From Onishia taeanensis (GTDB lineage Bacteria > Pseudomonadota > Gammaproteobacteria > Pseudomonadales > Halomonadaceae): a stretch of DNA of 64,000 nucleotides. The stretch is taken from the NCBI RefSeq assembly GCF_900100755.1, contig NZ_FNCI01000010.1:1-64000 (forward strand). The letters are read 5' to 3'. The notes below the pieces were generated by a model. It saw only the letters and a list, made by a program, of their open reading frames with translations. It had not been told where the DNA came from and ran no database searches. The first letter of the stretch is position 1, and every line of letters begins with the position of its first letter. A program made the position numbers and the translations under genes. This document shows positions 63,563 through 64,000 of this stretch, one piece after another.

Positions 63563-64000
63563 TCAAGGTGTTCAAGGAAGGCGCTGACCTTTGAGGAGCG
63601 GAGCCGATTCTCGGGATAGATGGCGTGAATGCCCTGCAGAGTCGGTTCTCCGGCCGCTTCCCAGTCATCCAACACCGGCAACAGACGGCCGGCCTTCAGG
63701 TACTGCTGCAGCAACCAGGTGGGAAACAGCACGATGCCTTGGCCCTGCAAGGACGCCTCGACGAGGCTCTCGGCATTGTTGCTGCGAAGATTCCCCCGGA
63801 CCTTGACGACCCGAAACGGCGTGTTGCTGGCGGCGCGAAAATACCACGGCTGTAAGCCGCGAGTTCCCTTGTAGACAAGACAATTATGCGCGGGTAACTC
63901 ATCTGGGCTCTGCGGCTCGCCATACGTGGCCAGATAGCCGGGCGCGGCGCAGGCCACAAAACGCTGGGTGGCGAGCTCACGAGCCACCAGGCTCGAATCT
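63541..64000 (-). CDS. LysR-family regulator, C-terminal part (cut by window end)
   Basis: About 153 residues of the effector-binding domain are in the window, reading through the edge from DSSLVARELATQRFVACAAPGYLATYGEP. The pattern SLVARELATQRFVACAAPGYL and LPAHNCLVYKG is typical of CrgA/DmlR-like LysR proteins. The DNA-binding half lies outside. It overlaps the MFS gene by 22 bp at the 3' end. Confidence 0.85.
   Translation of the reverse strand, partial: DSSLVARELATQRFVACAAPGYLATYGEPQSPDELPAHNCLVYKGTRGLQPWYFRAASNTPFRVVKVRGNLRSNNAESLVEASLQGQGIVLFPTWLLQQYLKAGRLLPVLDDWEAAGEPTLQGIHAIYPENRLRSSKVSAFLEHLDQSRITH

Noticed and set aside
1-64000. tRNA, rRNA and riboswitch candidates
   Set aside because: No cloverleaf, rRNA-like or known riboswitch core was recognised by eye in the intergenic regions; a covariance-model scan would be decisive.

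Overview
The window is GC-rich bacterial chromosome, dense in genes on both strands, with gammaproteobacterial gene content. Glycolate, choline-O-sulfate, betaine/carnitine-type and basic amino acid metabolism, a polyhydroxyalkanoate synthase, a sodium-type flagellar stator pair and a strongly acidic secreted repeat protein together suggest a halotolerant heterotroph, most likely a Halomonas relative. That assignment is inference; no rRNA, tRNA or CRISPR was seen.

Layout. 1-1008: right part of an IS3-family (IS150-like) element cut by the window edge. 1.1-11 kb: a GST-like protein, then a glycolate module: permease glcA, an opposite-strand diguanylate cyclase with an unusual N-terminal TIM-barrel domain, and glcDEFG. 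Two near-identical GntR-type operators lie about 125 bp before glcA and glcD. 11-15.4 kb: choline-O-sulfate module (LysR regulator, betC sulfatase, BCCT transporter). 15.4-18.6 kb: small genes, a flavin reductase, a DksA/TraR-type zinc finger protein and a DMT exporter. 18.8-25 kb: a second-type FtsH overlapping a PHA synthase gene, a GNAT-nitrilase fusion and an MtfA-type peptidase. 25.4-29.6 kb: a four-gene lipid glycosylation operon (ArnC-like, LAB_N, ArnT-like, UDP-glucuronate epimerase-like) behind a perfect PmrA-type box. 29.6-41.6 kb: gamma-butyrobetaine dioxygenase, membrane and glycosyltransferase genes, tartrate/D-malate dehydrogenase, lipocalin, chemoreceptor, SMP-30-like protein, astE. 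41.9-49.2 kb: basic amino acid ABC transporter, GlxA-type regulator, TRAP transporter. 49.4-52.4 kb: cadR/cadA divergon with a MerR operator. 52.6-64 kb: lipoprotein, AIG2-like protein, TraX-like protein, two Nudix enzymes, a 2OG oxygenase, motAB, LysR/MDR oxidoreductase pair, yjdM, a soxR-MFS divergon with a SoxR box, and a truncated LysR gene.

How the parts work together. Several modules are complete and locally controlled: glycolate uptake and oxidation to glyoxylate; choline-O-sulfate hydrolysis and transport; cadmium/lead/zinc sensing and efflux; redox sensing by SoxR and export; arginine-type uptake next to the last enzyme of the arginine succinyltransferase pathway. The two most interesting items are the DRE-TIM-like/PAS/GGDEF fusion inside the glycolate locus, which could couple a keto acid or acyl-CoA to cyclic di-GMP, and the PmrA-box operon, which has the parts for adding a uronic acid (probably galacturonate) to lipid A or core rather than Ara4N. 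Degenerate 15-bp tandem repeats recur at three sites, one of which inserts pentapeptide repeats into a CoA diphosphatase.
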